In this document: positions 35,847 to 43,923 of the stretch, piece by piece
Layout of the letters: each line of letters starts with the position of its first letter
Numbering within the stretch: position 1 is the first letter of the stretch
Notes under the pieces: generated by a model
Seen by the model: the letters and a program-made list of their open reading frames with translations, nothing else
Told to the model about the DNA's origin: nothing
The model's database searches: none
Assembly: GCF_025950525.1 (NCBI RefSeq)
Contig: NZ_JAPDGS010000002.1
Location: 248,001-312,000, forward strand
Source: Stagnihabitans lacustris
GTDB lineage: Bacteria > Pseudomonadota > Alphaproteobacteria > Rhodobacterales > Rhodobacteraceae
Direction of reading: 5' to 3'
Length of the DNA: 64,000 nucleotides
Made by a program: the position numbers and the translations under genes

Positions 35847-36188
35847 TCAGCCCCGCTGCGGAACCGGCGGGCAAAAGGCATCGCGCAGGGCCGAGACGAT
35901 CTGCACAACCTCGGGCCGGGCGATGGAATACAGGATCATCTTGCCCTGGCGACGGCTGCTGACCAGCCCTTCGGCACGCAGCCGCATCAGCTGTTGCGAA
36001 ACAGCGGGTTGCGACCGCCCGACCGCTGCGGTCAGGTCGGTGACATTGCGTTCGGCGCCCACAAGGCAGCACAGAATATCAAGCCGCCCCTCGTGGCCAA
36101 GGGTGCGCAGCAGGGCGACGGCCTGGCGCAGGGCCTCTCCTTGGCCGGCGGGATCGAAAGACTGGGCGGAAACGGCTGGGTTCGACAT
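35847..36188 (-). CDS. ArsR-family repressor resembling persulfide sensors SqrR/BigR
   Basis: A 113-residue winged-helix protein. LGHEGRLDILCCLVGAERNVTDL leads into the recognition helix QPAVSQQLMRLRAEGLVSSRRQGKMILYSI. Cys40 and Cys106 are 66 residues apart (Cys41 is adjacent), the same spacing as the redox pair of SqrR and BigR, which form a polysulfide bridge. A CC in helix 2 and a C-terminal FC support this. The gene is divergent from the hydroxyacid dehydrogenase and has an operator-like repeat just upstream (36218-36237). No sulfide-oxidising genes are in view. Confidence 0.85.
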   Translation of the reverse strand: MSNPAVSAQSFDPAGQGEALRQAVALLRTLGHEGRLDILCCLVGAERNVTDLTAAVGRSQPAVSQQLMRLRAEGLVSSRRQGKMILYSIARPEVVQIVSALRDAFCPPVPQRG

Positions 36189-36217
36189 GGGCCACCTTTT
36201 GCACCGATCATAGTCAT

Positions 36218-36237
36218 GTATTCAGGCTTTGCAATAC
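36218..36237. promoter_or_regulatory. operator-like inverted repeat before the SqrR/BigR-like gene
   Basis: GTATT and AATAC are separated by 10 nt. Within this, ATTC-N8-CAAT is one base off the ATTC-N8-GAAT pattern I recall for SqrR sites. It lies 30-49 nt upstream of the repressor start codon, between two divergent genes, so it could control either. Confidence 0.45.
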
Positions 36238-36312
36238 GTCTGTGCCGGCTCTCGACAGTTACGGGGGCGGTGGCTAGGGTCGCGCACCGTGTCCGCAAGC
36301 CGAAGGCCCCCG

Positions 36313-37251
36313 ATGTCCAAACCCGTCCTGTTGCAGCTTTGCCCCTTTCCCGACTGGGTTCAGGCCCCCTTGGCCCAGACCCATGAGGTCATCCCGCTGC
36401 ACATGTCGCCCCTTTCGGACGCCAAGCTTTTGGCCGACATCGCCCCGCGGGTCCGCGCCATCGCGACCCATGGCGGCCTGGGCGTCCCATCCGAGATCCT
36501 GGCCGCCTGTCCCGCGGTCGAGATCGTGGCGATTTTCGGCGTGGGTTATGATGCGGTCGACCTGCAGGCCTGCCGGGCGCGCGGCATCCGTGTCACCAAC
36601 ACGCCCGATGTCCTGACCGAGGATTGCGCCGACCTGGCCGTGGGGATGCTGATCGCGCTGGCGCGGGGGATCGTCAAGGCCGAGGCCTTTGCCCGCGGAC
36701 CCTGGACCCGCGCGAGTTTCCCCCTGCAGCGGCGGGTTTCGGGGATGCGGGTCGGCATCCTGGGCCTGGGGCGGATCGGGGTGGCCGTGGCGGAACGGCT
36801 GGCCGGCTTTGGCTGCGACATCGCCTACAGCGCGCGCAGCGACCGCGGCAACGGGCTTGCCTTTGTCCCCGATCCGGTGGAACTGGCCGCGCGCTCCGAG
36901 GCGCTGATCGTCACCGCCCTGTCCAATGCCGAAACCCGCCATATCGTCGACGCCAGGGTTCTGCAGGCGCTGGGGCCGCGGGGGTTCCTGATCAATATCT
37001 CACGCGCGGCCTGTATCGACGAAGCGGCGCTGTTGACCGCGCTGGAGACGGGGGCGATTGCCGGCGCGGCGCTGGATGTCTTCGAGGGCGAACCGAACCT
37101 GGACCCGCGCTTTCTGGCGCTGCCGAATGTGGTGCTGCAGCCGCATCACGCCTCGGCCACGACCGAGACGCGGCAGGCGATGGGCGCGCTGATGCTGGCC
37201 AACCTGGCCGCGCATTTTGCGGGCGCGTCCCTGCCGACGCCGGTGGTCTAA
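36313..37251 (+). CDS. D-2-hydroxyacid dehydrogenase (glyoxylate/hydroxypyruvate reductase-like)
   Basis: 312 residues. The Rossmann motif is VGILGLGRIGVAVAERL (about 150-166). The catalytic residues are Arg in LINISRAACIDEAAL, Glu in LDVFEGEPN, and His in VLQPHHAS. The N-terminal substrate domain has VEIVAIFGVGYDAVDL. It probably reduces a short 2-oxo acid with NAD(P)H; the exact substrate is uncertain. Start ATG 36313; the region between it and the divergent repressor holds the operator candidate. Confidence 0.9.
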   Translation: MSKPVLLQLCPFPDWVQAPLAQTHEVIPLHMSPLSDAKLLADIAPRVRAIATHGGLGVPSEILAACPAVEIVAIFGVGYDAVDLQACRARGIRVTNTPDVLTEDCADLAVGMLIALARGIVKAEAFARGPWTRASFPLQRRVSGMRVGILGLGRIGVAVAERLAGFGCDIAYSARSDRGNGLAFVPDPVELAARSEALIVTALSNAETRHIVDARVLQALGPRGFLINISRAACIDEAALLTALETGAIAGAALDVFEGEPNLDPRFLALPNVVLQPHHASATTETRQAMGALMLANLAAHFAGASLPTPVV

Positions 37252-37399
37252 GTCAGGCCCCGGGCGACGCGGCGACAGCAGGGCGCTGCGATGACAAGCG
37301 CCGACGCCCCGAGGCCGTGACCTTTTCGCGCAAAGAGGTTGCGTCCGACCCAAGCCTTTGCCTATCCTGCGCTTATTCGAACGCGCCACAGGATAAACC

Positions 37400-37867
37400 A
37401 TGACCTTTGCCCAATCCGTCAAAACCTGCCTTTCCAACTATGCCACCTTCTCTGGCCGGGCGAGCCGGTCGGAATATTGGTGGTTCCAGCTGTTCTTCTT
37501 TGGCGTGATCTTCCTCCCAAGCTTCATCGGGGGCTGGTTCCTGGGCATGGCCGGACCCACGGCAGGCGGGGCAACAGAGTTCGATATCCTGACGAGCAGC
37601 CCCTTGGCTCTTGGAGCCTTTGTCCTGGCCGGCCTGATCTTCCTGGCCCTTTTGATGCCGATCTGGGCCGTCGCGGTGCGCCGCTTTCATGACCGCGACC
37701 TGTCGGGCTGGGTCTTTCTGGCCCTGGTGCTGGTGGGGTTCATTCCCGCCGTGGGCTGGCTGGCCTCGATTGGCTCTTTCGTGATCACCGTGCTGCGGGG
37801 CACGCCTGGGCCGAACCGGTTTGGCGTCGATCCGCTGAACCCCTCTTCTGCCGATGTCTTCACCTGA
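37400..37867 (+). CDS. DUF805 family membrane protein
   Basis: A 155-residue protein with the DUF805 hallmark FSGRASRSEYWWFQLFFFGV at residues 15-34 and IWAVAVRRFHDRDLSGWVFL in the second half. It has four predicted membrane helices. The ending GTPGPNRFGVDPL is also typical. Function is unknown. It is the first gene of a run in which the next ATG follows the stop with no gap, leading into the MoxR/DUF58 operon. Confidence 0.9.
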   Translation: MTFAQSVKTCLSNYATFSGRASRSEYWWFQLFFFGVIFLPSFIGGWFLGMAGPTAGGATEFDILTSSPLALGAFVLAGLIFLALLMPIWAVAVRRFHDRDLSGWVFLALVLVGFIPAVGWLASIGSFVITVLRGTPGPNRFGVDPLNPSSADVFT

Positions 37868-38536
37868 ATGCGCGCGGCGGCGATCCTCTTGACCCTGGCG
37901 CTGTCCATGGGGGCGCTTTCGGCTGGGGCCGAGAACGCGCCGCTGACCCCGCCCCGCACCGCGGCGGGTGAGGCCCTGGCCCAAGACCTGACCGCCCGCG
38001 GCATCGACACGACCCTGACCTATGCCGCCAGCGCGCAGAACATCGCCAAGCCGAAACCGCCCCCCCCGCCCGAAGCCATGGCGCTTCCGGGCGGCAATCT
38101 TAGCGTGTTTTGGGTGCTGGGCGCGGTGGCCGTGGCGCTTGGGGTCTGGTTGCGCTTTGGCGGGGCGGGCATCCTGACCCGCCGCGCGCCCACCGAGGGC
38201 ACGGCGCCGCAGGTTCCCGCCCATTGGCAGGTCGAGGCCGATATCCCCGCCGCCTCGCTGCTGGATCAGATCGCCGCGATGGAGGACCGGTCTGCCGCCC
38301 TGGTCCGCCTGCTGCGCCATTGCCTTCTGCAGGCGGCCGAGGCGACCCGCACCCGCTTGGCCCGGGCCGATACCGAACGCGAGGCCTTTGCCCGGTTGCC
38401 CGGCGACAAGCCGGCGCTGGCGGTGATCCTGCAGGCGGCGGAACTGGCCCATTACGGCGGCCGCCCGGTCAGCGACGCGGGCTTTGCCGCGGCCCTGCAG
38501 GCCGGACGCGGGCTTTTGGGGGCGCGGCATGGCTAA
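37868..38536 (+). CDS. membrane-anchored protein, DUF4129-like, of the MoxR operon
   Basis: 222 residues: signal peptide or anchor at 1-21 (MRAAAILLTLALSMGALSAGA), proline-rich linker (KPKPPPPPEA), membrane helix at about 77-95 (LSVFWVLGAVAVALGVWL). The cytoplasmic helical domain has LVRLLRHCLLQAAEATRTRLARADTER. This layout and its place before DUF4350 and MoxR genes match DUF4129-type proteins, though the sequence match is weak. It overlaps the next gene by 8 nt. Confidence 0.75.
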   Translation: MRAAAILLTLALSMGALSAGAENAPLTPPRTAAGEALAQDLTARGIDTTLTYAASAQNIAKPKPPPPPEAMALPGGNLSVFWVLGAVAVALGVWLRFGGAGILTRRAPTEGTAPQVPAHWQVEADIPAASLLDQIAAMEDRSAALVRLLRHCLLQAAEATRTRLARADTEREAFARLPGDKPALAVILQAAELAHYGGRPVSDAGFAAALQAGRGLLGARHG

Positions 38537-39785
38537 GGTCCTGGGCCCGCTGGCCATTGTCCTTTTGCTGGTGCTGGGCTTTGCCTTTCTGACCTGGGGC
38601 GGGCGGGATGACATGCGCGGGCTGGATGCCTCGGTTCTGGGCACCGACGGGGTGGCTTTGGTGCTGGACAAGGCCGGGATCGCGGTCAAGGTGGCCAGCC
38701 CCGGAAGCGCGGTCAAGGCCACAGACATCGACCTGACCATCGTGCCGCTTTACGACATGGACCTGGAAGACGACCGGCCCGAGACCCTGGGCGACACGAC
38801 CTTGCGCACCATGGCCTACTGGCAGTTTCACGGCAAATTCTATGACAACAAGGGCCTGGTGGCCCTGCCGAAATGGCGCTGGGCTGCGGCGCAAAAGGCC
38901 ATCGCGGCGCCCGAAACCGAAATCCCGCTGGCCGATTACCCCAAGCTGTTCACTCAACTGGGGCTGGAGGGGCTGAAACTGACCCGCGCCGCGCCCGCTT
39001 TTGTCCGCGACGACGACGGCTTTGGCCATGACATCGCGGTGTTCCAGCCGCAAAGCTTTGTCGCCTCGTCCTTGCCGGCGTTTTGCAAGACCTGGGGCTG
39101 GCAGGGGCCGGCGCTGATCCTGATCCGCTGCGCCGAAGAGGATTACGCCGAGGTCTATTACCTGTCCGACCCCGATGTGATGAACAACCACGGGCTGACG
39201 CTGGGCGACAATGCCGCGGCCTTCACCCAGATGGTGCGCCTCTTGCTGGATATGCCCGACCCGCTGGTCTATCTGGACCGCCTGGCGCCGGATTACCGAA
39301 CCTATGACTCCGAGGGCGTGCCCTATGAACGCACGCCCGATGACCTTTTGCGGTTCTTCAAGCCGCCCCTGGGGGCGATCTGGGCCATGTTGTCGATCCT
39401 TCTGGCGCTGTTCCTGTGGCGGGGCGGCACAAGGTTCGGCCCCCTGCGCCGCGCCGAGGACGAAAGCCCCGAACGCTCTCGCCGCGAGTCGGTGGCGACG
39501 CGGGCGCGGCTGATCCGGCTGACCGGGCAGGATGCCGCCATGGTCGCCGACTATGTGAAAACCGACCTGACCCGCATGGCCGAGGCCGCCTTTGGCGCGG
39601 GCCGCGGCGAGGTTGGGCGGCTTTTCCCCCTGCTTGCGCGGCGCAATCCGACCCAGGCCGAGGCCTTTCACCGCCTGGCCCAAGACCTGATGCGCGGGCT
39701 TCCCCTGGCGCCTGCGGCGCTTCGGCGCCAGCTTGACACCTATCACCAGCTTCAAAGGACTTTGACCCATGGCGATGACGCTTGA
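38529..39785 (+). CDS. DUF4350-type membrane protein of the MoxR operon
   Basis: A 418-residue protein with membrane helices at about 5-22 and 280-300. Between them is a periplasmic-side domain starting GTDGVALVLDKAGIAVKVA and IDLTIVPLYDMDLED, which matches DUF4350. The cytoplasmic tail of about 115 residues begins RRGGTRFGPLRRAEDES-like (WRGGTRFGPL). ATG 38529 lies within the preceding gene, and its own 3' end overlaps moxR by 17 nt. It probably works with MoxR and DUF58 in envelope protein assembly or stress; exact role unknown. Confidence 0.85.
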   Translation: MAKVLGPLAIVLLLVLGFAFLTWGGRDDMRGLDASVLGTDGVALVLDKAGIAVKVASPGSAVKATDIDLTIVPLYDMDLEDDRPETLGDTTLRTMAYWQFHGKFYDNKGLVALPKWRWAAAQKAIAAPETEIPLADYPKLFTQLGLEGLKLTRAAPAFVRDDDGFGHDIAVFQPQSFVASSLPAFCKTWGWQGPALILIRCAEEDYAEVYYLSDPDVMNNHGLTLGDNAAAFTQMVRLLLDMPDPLVYLDRLAPDYRTYDSEGVPYERTPDDLLRFFKPPLGAIWAMLSILLALFLWRGGTRFGPLRRAEDESPERSRRESVATRARLIRLTGQDAAMVADYVKTDLTRMAEAAFGAGRGEVGRLFPLLARRNPTQAEAFHRLAQDLMRGLPLAPAALRRQLDTYHQLQRTLTHGDDA

Positions 39786-40710
39786 CGACTTCCGCAGCCT
39801 GGCAGGCCAGGTCCGCACCGCCATCGGCCAGGTCATCCGCGGCCAAGAGCCGCTGATCGACGCCGTCCTGACCGCGATCTTTGCCCGCGGCCATGTGCTG
39901 CTGGAAGGCCCGCCCGGCACGGCCAAGACCCTGTTGGCGCAGTCGCTGGGCCGGGCCGTGGCGCTGCAATTCGGCCGGGTGCAGTTCACCCCCGACCTGA
40001 TGCCGGGCGATGTGCTGGGGGTCAACCTGTTCAACTTTCAGACCAATGCCTTCACCCTGACGCGGGGGCCGATCTTTACCGACCTGCTGTTGGCCGACGA
40101 AATCAACCGCGCCCCGCCCAAGACCCAGGCCGCGCTGTTGCAGGCGATGAACGAGCGTGAGGTGACGATCGACGGCGTCACCCATCCGCTTGGCCCGAAT
40201 TTCACCGTGATCGCGACGCAAAACCCGATCGAGAGCCACGGCACCTATCCCCTGCCCGAAGCGCAACTGGACCGGTTCCTGTTCAAGCTGGTCGTCGATT
40301 TCCCCGACAAGGCGGCCGAGATCGCCATCCTGCAGGCCGGCGCCCCGCGGCCGGACCTGATCGCGCCGGTCCTGACCGCCGAGGCGCTGGCCGAGGGTCA
40401 TGCCCTGATCCAGTCGATCCGGCTGGATGCCACGATCCTGACCTATATCGTCGACCTGATCCGCGCGACGCGGGTCGACCCCGAGGTCCTGCACGGCGCC
40501 TCGACCCGGGCGGCTTCGGCACTGGCGGGGGCGGTGCGGGCGCGGGCCGCGCTGGATGGGCGGGATTACGGCCTGCCCGACGATGTTCAGCGCCTGTTCG
40601 TGCCGACGCTGCGCCACCGCATCGTGCTGGGGCCCACCGCCGAGATTGAAGGCCGCTCGTCCGATGATGTCCTGACCACGATCCTGAACCGTCAGGACGC
40701 CCCGCGCTGA
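39769..40710 (+). CDS. MoxR-type AAA+ ATPase
   Basis: A 313-residue AAA+ ATPase of the MoxR class. Walker A is EGPPGTAKTLL, Walker B is LLLADEINRAPPKTQAALL, sensor 1 is FTVIATQNPIE, and arginine-finger region is LPEAQLDRFLFK. MoxR proteins act as chaperones that help mature proteins containing VWA or DUF58 domains. A DUF58 gene follows with a 1-nt stop/start overlap, the classical arrangement. Confidence 0.96.
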   Translation: MAMTLDDFRSLAGQVRTAIGQVIRGQEPLIDAVLTAIFARGHVLLEGPPGTAKTLLAQSLGRAVALQFGRVQFTPDLMPGDVLGVNLFNFQTNAFTLTRGPIFTDLLLADEINRAPPKTQAALLQAMNEREVTIDGVTHPLGPNFTVIATQNPIESHGTYPLPEAQLDRFLFKLVVDFPDKAAEIAILQAGAPRPDLIAPVLTAEALAEGHALIQSIRLDATILTYIVDLIRATRVDPEVLHGASTRAASALAGAVRARAALDGRDYGLPDDVQRLFVPTLRHRIVLGPTAEIEGRSSDDVLTTILNRQDAPR

Positions 40711-41996
40711 TGCGGCCCGGGGTCCGCCTTCTGGCGCTGGTGACGGGGCTTCTGGCCCTGTCCATCCTGCTTTTGGTGGGGGCGGGGGTGGACAGCGTGA
40801 CTGTCGCGGCGATCTGGGGGGCGCTGGCGCTGATGGCGGTGCTGGACATGATCGCCACGCCTCCGGGGCGGCGGCTAAGCCTGACGGCCGACCTGCCGCC
40901 GCATGGCTTTGCCGGGCATGACGTGGCGCTGACCCTGACGCTGACCGGGCCTGCGACCAAGGCCTTGGCGCTGCGGGTGACGCATGGCCCGGGGCTGCAG
41001 GCGCCGCGGCCCGATGGTGTCACCGAACGCAAACTGACGCTGCCGCTGACGATCCTGCGGCGCGGGGCGCATCGGGTGACGGGGCTGGAGGCGCTTTACC
41101 CCTCGCGCCTGGGGCTGTTTGACATCATCGCGCGCTGGCCGCTGGATCTGACTGTCACCGGCCTGCCTGACATCCACCCGATCCTGTCGGGCGCGATCCA
41201 GACCCAGGTCCTGCCCTTGATCGAGGGCAGCCATGCCATGACCCTGCGCGGCGAAGGGTCCGACTTTCACCAACTGCGCGACTTTGTGCCGGGGATGGAC
41301 CGGCGGACAATCGACTGGAAGCGGTCGGCCCGGATGCGCAAACTGGTCAGCCGCGAGACGCGGGCGGAACGCAACCACCAGATCGTCATCTGCCTGGACA
41401 CCGGGCATCTGATGGGCGCGCGGCTGGGGGCCTTGGCGCGGTTGGATCATGCGATCCATGCCGGGCTGGCGCTGACCTGGGCGGGGGTGCTGGCGGGGGA
41501 TGTGATGGGCTTTTTCTCGTTCGGGCCGCGGCCGGGGGCCTGGTTGCCGCCCTTGCCGGGGCAAAAAAGCTTTGCCCGCATCCGCGCGCATGCCGCCGAC
41601 CTGACCCAGGACGACGCCGAGACCAATCACACCCTGGGCCTGACCTCGCTGGCGGGGCATTTGAAACGGCGGACCCTGGTCATCGTGTTTTCCGACTTCA
41701 GCGACAGCGTCACCGCGGAACTGCTGGTCGAAAACCTGACGGTGATGCGGCGCCAGCACCTGATCCTTTACGTGTCGCTGCGTGATCCCGACCTTGACGC
41801 GCTGTCCACCCCCACCGCGCCCGGCCTGACCCCCATCGCCGCCGCCATCGCCGCCCGCCGCATGGCGCGTGAGCGTCAGGCCGTGCTGGACCGCCTGCAA
41901 CGGCTGGGCATTCTGTGTCTGGATACGACGCCGGGCGACCTGACGCCGGCGCTGATCTCGCGCTACATGGATATCAAGGCGCGGGAGATGATATGA
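40710..41996 (+). CDS. DUF58 protein, MoxR partner
   Basis: 428 residues with two N-terminal membrane helices (LLALVTGLLALSILLLVG; VAAIWGALALMAVLDMIA). The DUF58 core is GEGSDFHQLRDFVPGMDRRTIDWKRSARMRKLVSRE, followed by a VWA-like part (HQIVICLDTGHLMG, TLVIVFSDFSDS). It is the likely client or partner of MoxR. The ATGA overlap with the next gene indicates co-translation. Confidence 0.93.
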   Translation: MRPGVRLLALVTGLLALSILLLVGAGVDSVTVAAIWGALALMAVLDMIATPPGRRLSLTADLPPHGFAGHDVALTLTLTGPATKALALRVTHGPGLQAPRPDGVTERKLTLPLTILRRGAHRVTGLEALYPSRLGLFDIIARWPLDLTVTGLPDIHPILSGAIQTQVLPLIEGSHAMTLRGEGSDFHQLRDFVPGMDRRTIDWKRSARMRKLVSRETRAERNHQIVICLDTGHLMGARLGALARLDHAIHAGLALTWAGVLAGDVMGFFSFGPRPGAWLPPLPGQKSFARIRAHAADLTQDDAETNHTLGLTSLAGHLKRRTLVIVFSDFSDSVTAELLVENLTVMRRQHLILYVSLRDPDLDALSTPTAPGLTPIAAAIAARRMARERQAVLDRLQRLGILCLDTTPGDLTPALISRYMDIKAREMI

Positions 41997-42982
41997 CCGA
42001 CCAACTGCGCTCCGCCCGCTTCCGCACCGAACGCGAGCCCGCCTGGGCCCGGGCCGAGGTCCTGGTGGCCAAGGCCGAAAAGGGCGTCGCCCATATGACC
42101 TATGCCGAGGTGCTGGAGCTTTCGGACCTGTATCAGCAGGTCGTCAACGCCCTGTCGGTGGCCCGCGCGATTTCGATGGATGCCGCGCTTCTTGCCTATC
42201 TGGAGGCGCTGTCGGCCCGGGCCTATCTGGTGATCCATGCGCCCCAGGAAAGCCTGTCGGGCCTGGTGGGCAAGCTGTTCGCCCGCGACATTCCCCAGGC
42301 GGTGCGGCGGTCTTGGGCGGCCATCCTGATCGCCTTCCTGGCCCTGGCGCTTGGCGCGGTCACGGCCGCCGTCCTGGTGGCCCAGGACCCAAGCTGGTTT
42401 TACACCTTTGTCCCCCCCGGCATGGGCGATGGCCGCACGCCCGACGCGGGGGCCGATTACCTGCGATCCACCCTTTTTGACACCGAAGGCCAAGAGGGCG
42501 AGACGCTGTCCACCTTTGCCTCGTTCCTGTTCACCCATAACACCCAGATCGCCATCATGATCTTTGCCGTGGGGATCTTCGCGCTGATCCCGTCCTTTGT
42601 GCTGACCTATTACAACGGGCTGATCATCGGCGCCTTCTGGATGGCCTTTGCCCGCAATGGGCTGGGCTACGAGGTGACGGGCTGGCTGTCGATCCATGGC
42701 GTGACCGAACTGACCGCCGTCGTCATGGCCTGCGCCGGGGGCACGCAGATGGGGCTTGCGGTGATCAACCCCGGCGACCTGACGCGCCGCGCGGCGCTCA
42801 AGGCGCGGGGGCGCGATGCGGTGCGGCTTTTCGGGCTTGCCGCGATCATGTTGATCGTGGCCGCGGTGGTCGAAGGCTTTTTCCGCCAGATCGTGCAGTC
42901 GACCGAGGTCCGCCTTGCCATCGGCTGGGGCATCGGCGCGGCCTGGGCGGCCTGGCTGACCCTGGCCGGGAGGCGGGCATGA
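41993..42982 (+). CDS. stage II sporulation protein M-like membrane protein
   Basis: A 329-residue protein with an N-terminal cytoplasmic helical part (RTEREPAWARAEVLVAKAEKG, a common start) and about five membrane helices from 100 onward. The signature is FSFLFTHNTQIAIMIFAVGIF-like (FLFTHNTQIAIMIFAVG), YNGLIIGAFW and HGVTELTAVV. The name is inherited from sporulating bacteria; no sporulation is implied here. It starts at ATG 41993 inside the DUF58 stop region and overlaps the RDD gene by 4 nt. Confidence 0.9.
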   Translation: MTDQLRSARFRTEREPAWARAEVLVAKAEKGVAHMTYAEVLELSDLYQQVVNALSVARAISMDAALLAYLEALSARAYLVIHAPQESLSGLVGKLFARDIPQAVRRSWAAILIAFLALALGAVTAAVLVAQDPSWFYTFVPPGMGDGRTPDAGADYLRSTLFDTEGQEGETLSTFASFLFTHNTQIAIMIFAVGIFALIPSFVLTYYNGLIIGAFWMAFARNGLGYEVTGWLSIHGVTELTAVVMACAGGTQMGLAVINPGDLTRRAALKARGRDAVRLFGLAAIMLIVAAVVEGFFRQIVQSTEVRLAIGWGIGAAWAAWLTLAGRRA

Positions 42983-43836
42983 ACCTGACCAAGACCGCGG
43001 GCGTCAAGACCCTGCACCAGACCCCGCCCGAGGGCGTGCCGATCCCCTTCCGCATCGCCTCACGCGGGGCGCGGTTCGGGGCGCAGGTGCTGGATATCCT
43101 GATCACCTGGACGGCGGCTTTCCTGATGCTGTGGGCGCTGTTGTGGCTGGATGTCCTCAGCTGGGAGGCGCTGTTTGCGCTTTTGGTGCTGACCTTTTTC
43201 CTGATCCGGGTGCCTTATTACATCCTGTCCGAACTGGTCTGGAACGGCCGCACCCTGGGCAAGCGCATCTTGCGGCTGCGGGTCATCAGTCTGGATGGGC
43301 GCCGCCTGACGCCGCATCAGATTGTCGCGCGCAACCTGATGAAAGAGGCGGAAGTTTTCCTGCCGATCGAGACGCTGCTATATTCGACCGAGGTTGCCAC
43401 GGCCTTTGACGGGCTGATCCTGCTCTGGATGCTGGGGGTTCTGGCGGTGCCCTTCCTGAACAAGCCGGCGCAGCGGTTGGGCGACATGCTGGCCGGAACG
43501 GTGGTGGTGGAAAACCCGCGGCTGCGGCTGATGCCGGACCTTTCGGTCACGCGCACCGCGCCCGAGCTGGTCTTTACCCAAGCCCAGCTGGACATCTATG
43601 GCCGCCACGAATTGCAGGTCCTGGAACAGATCCTGCGCAACCGCCCCAAGGCCAAGGCCGAGCTGAAGAACCTGGACGACGTCACCTGCGCCATCTGTCG
43701 CCGGATCGACTTTGCCCCGGTGCCGGTCGAACAATGGGATTTCCTGCTGGAGTTCTATCGCCAGCAGCGCGCCTATCTGGAAAGCCGCAACCTGTTCGGC
43801 GACCTGCGCACCGACAAGAACCACAAGAAGCCCTAG
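42979..43836 (+). CDS. RDD family membrane protein
   Basis: 285 residues. The RDD domain covers residues 15-180: IPFRIASRGARFGAQVLDILITW at the start, YYILSELVWNGRTLGKRILRLRVISLDG, and LFLNKPAQRLGDMLAGTVVVE-like (PAQRLGDMLAG). A soluble C-terminal tail of about 95 residues includes DVTCAICRRI and EQWDFLLEFYRQQ. It is the last gene of the operon. A long hairpin follows at 43838-43922. Confidence 0.9.
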   Translation: MNLTKTAGVKTLHQTPPEGVPIPFRIASRGARFGAQVLDILITWTAAFLMLWALLWLDVLSWEALFALLVLTFFLIRVPYYILSELVWNGRTLGKRILRLRVISLDGRRLTPHQIVARNLMKEAEVFLPIETLLYSTEVATAFDGLILLWMLGVLAVPFLNKPAQRLGDMLAGTVVVENPRLRLMPDLSVTRTAPELVFTQAQLDIYGRHELQVLEQILRNRPKAKAELKNLDDVTCAICRRIDFAPVPVEQWDFLLEFYRQQRAYLESRNLFGDLRTDKNHKKP

Positions 43837-43837
43837 A

Positions 43838-43922
43838 GCCTGTCTGACGCAGACCAAAGCTCTAGCCCTTTCCCTATCGCCTGCCTTTCGACAAAACCGA
43901 AGGCCACTTTTGTCGGACAGGC
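43838..43922. terminator. large stem-loop between converging operons
   Basis: GCCTGTCTGAC (43838-43848) and GTCGGACAGGC (43912-43922) pair with one mismatch. Inside, CGACAAAA (43889-43896) pairs with TTTTGTCG (43908-43915). It fills the 87-nt gap between the RDD gene and the converging glycosyltransferase gene, so it likely ends both transcripts. Confidence 0.6.
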
Positions 43923-43923
43923 C

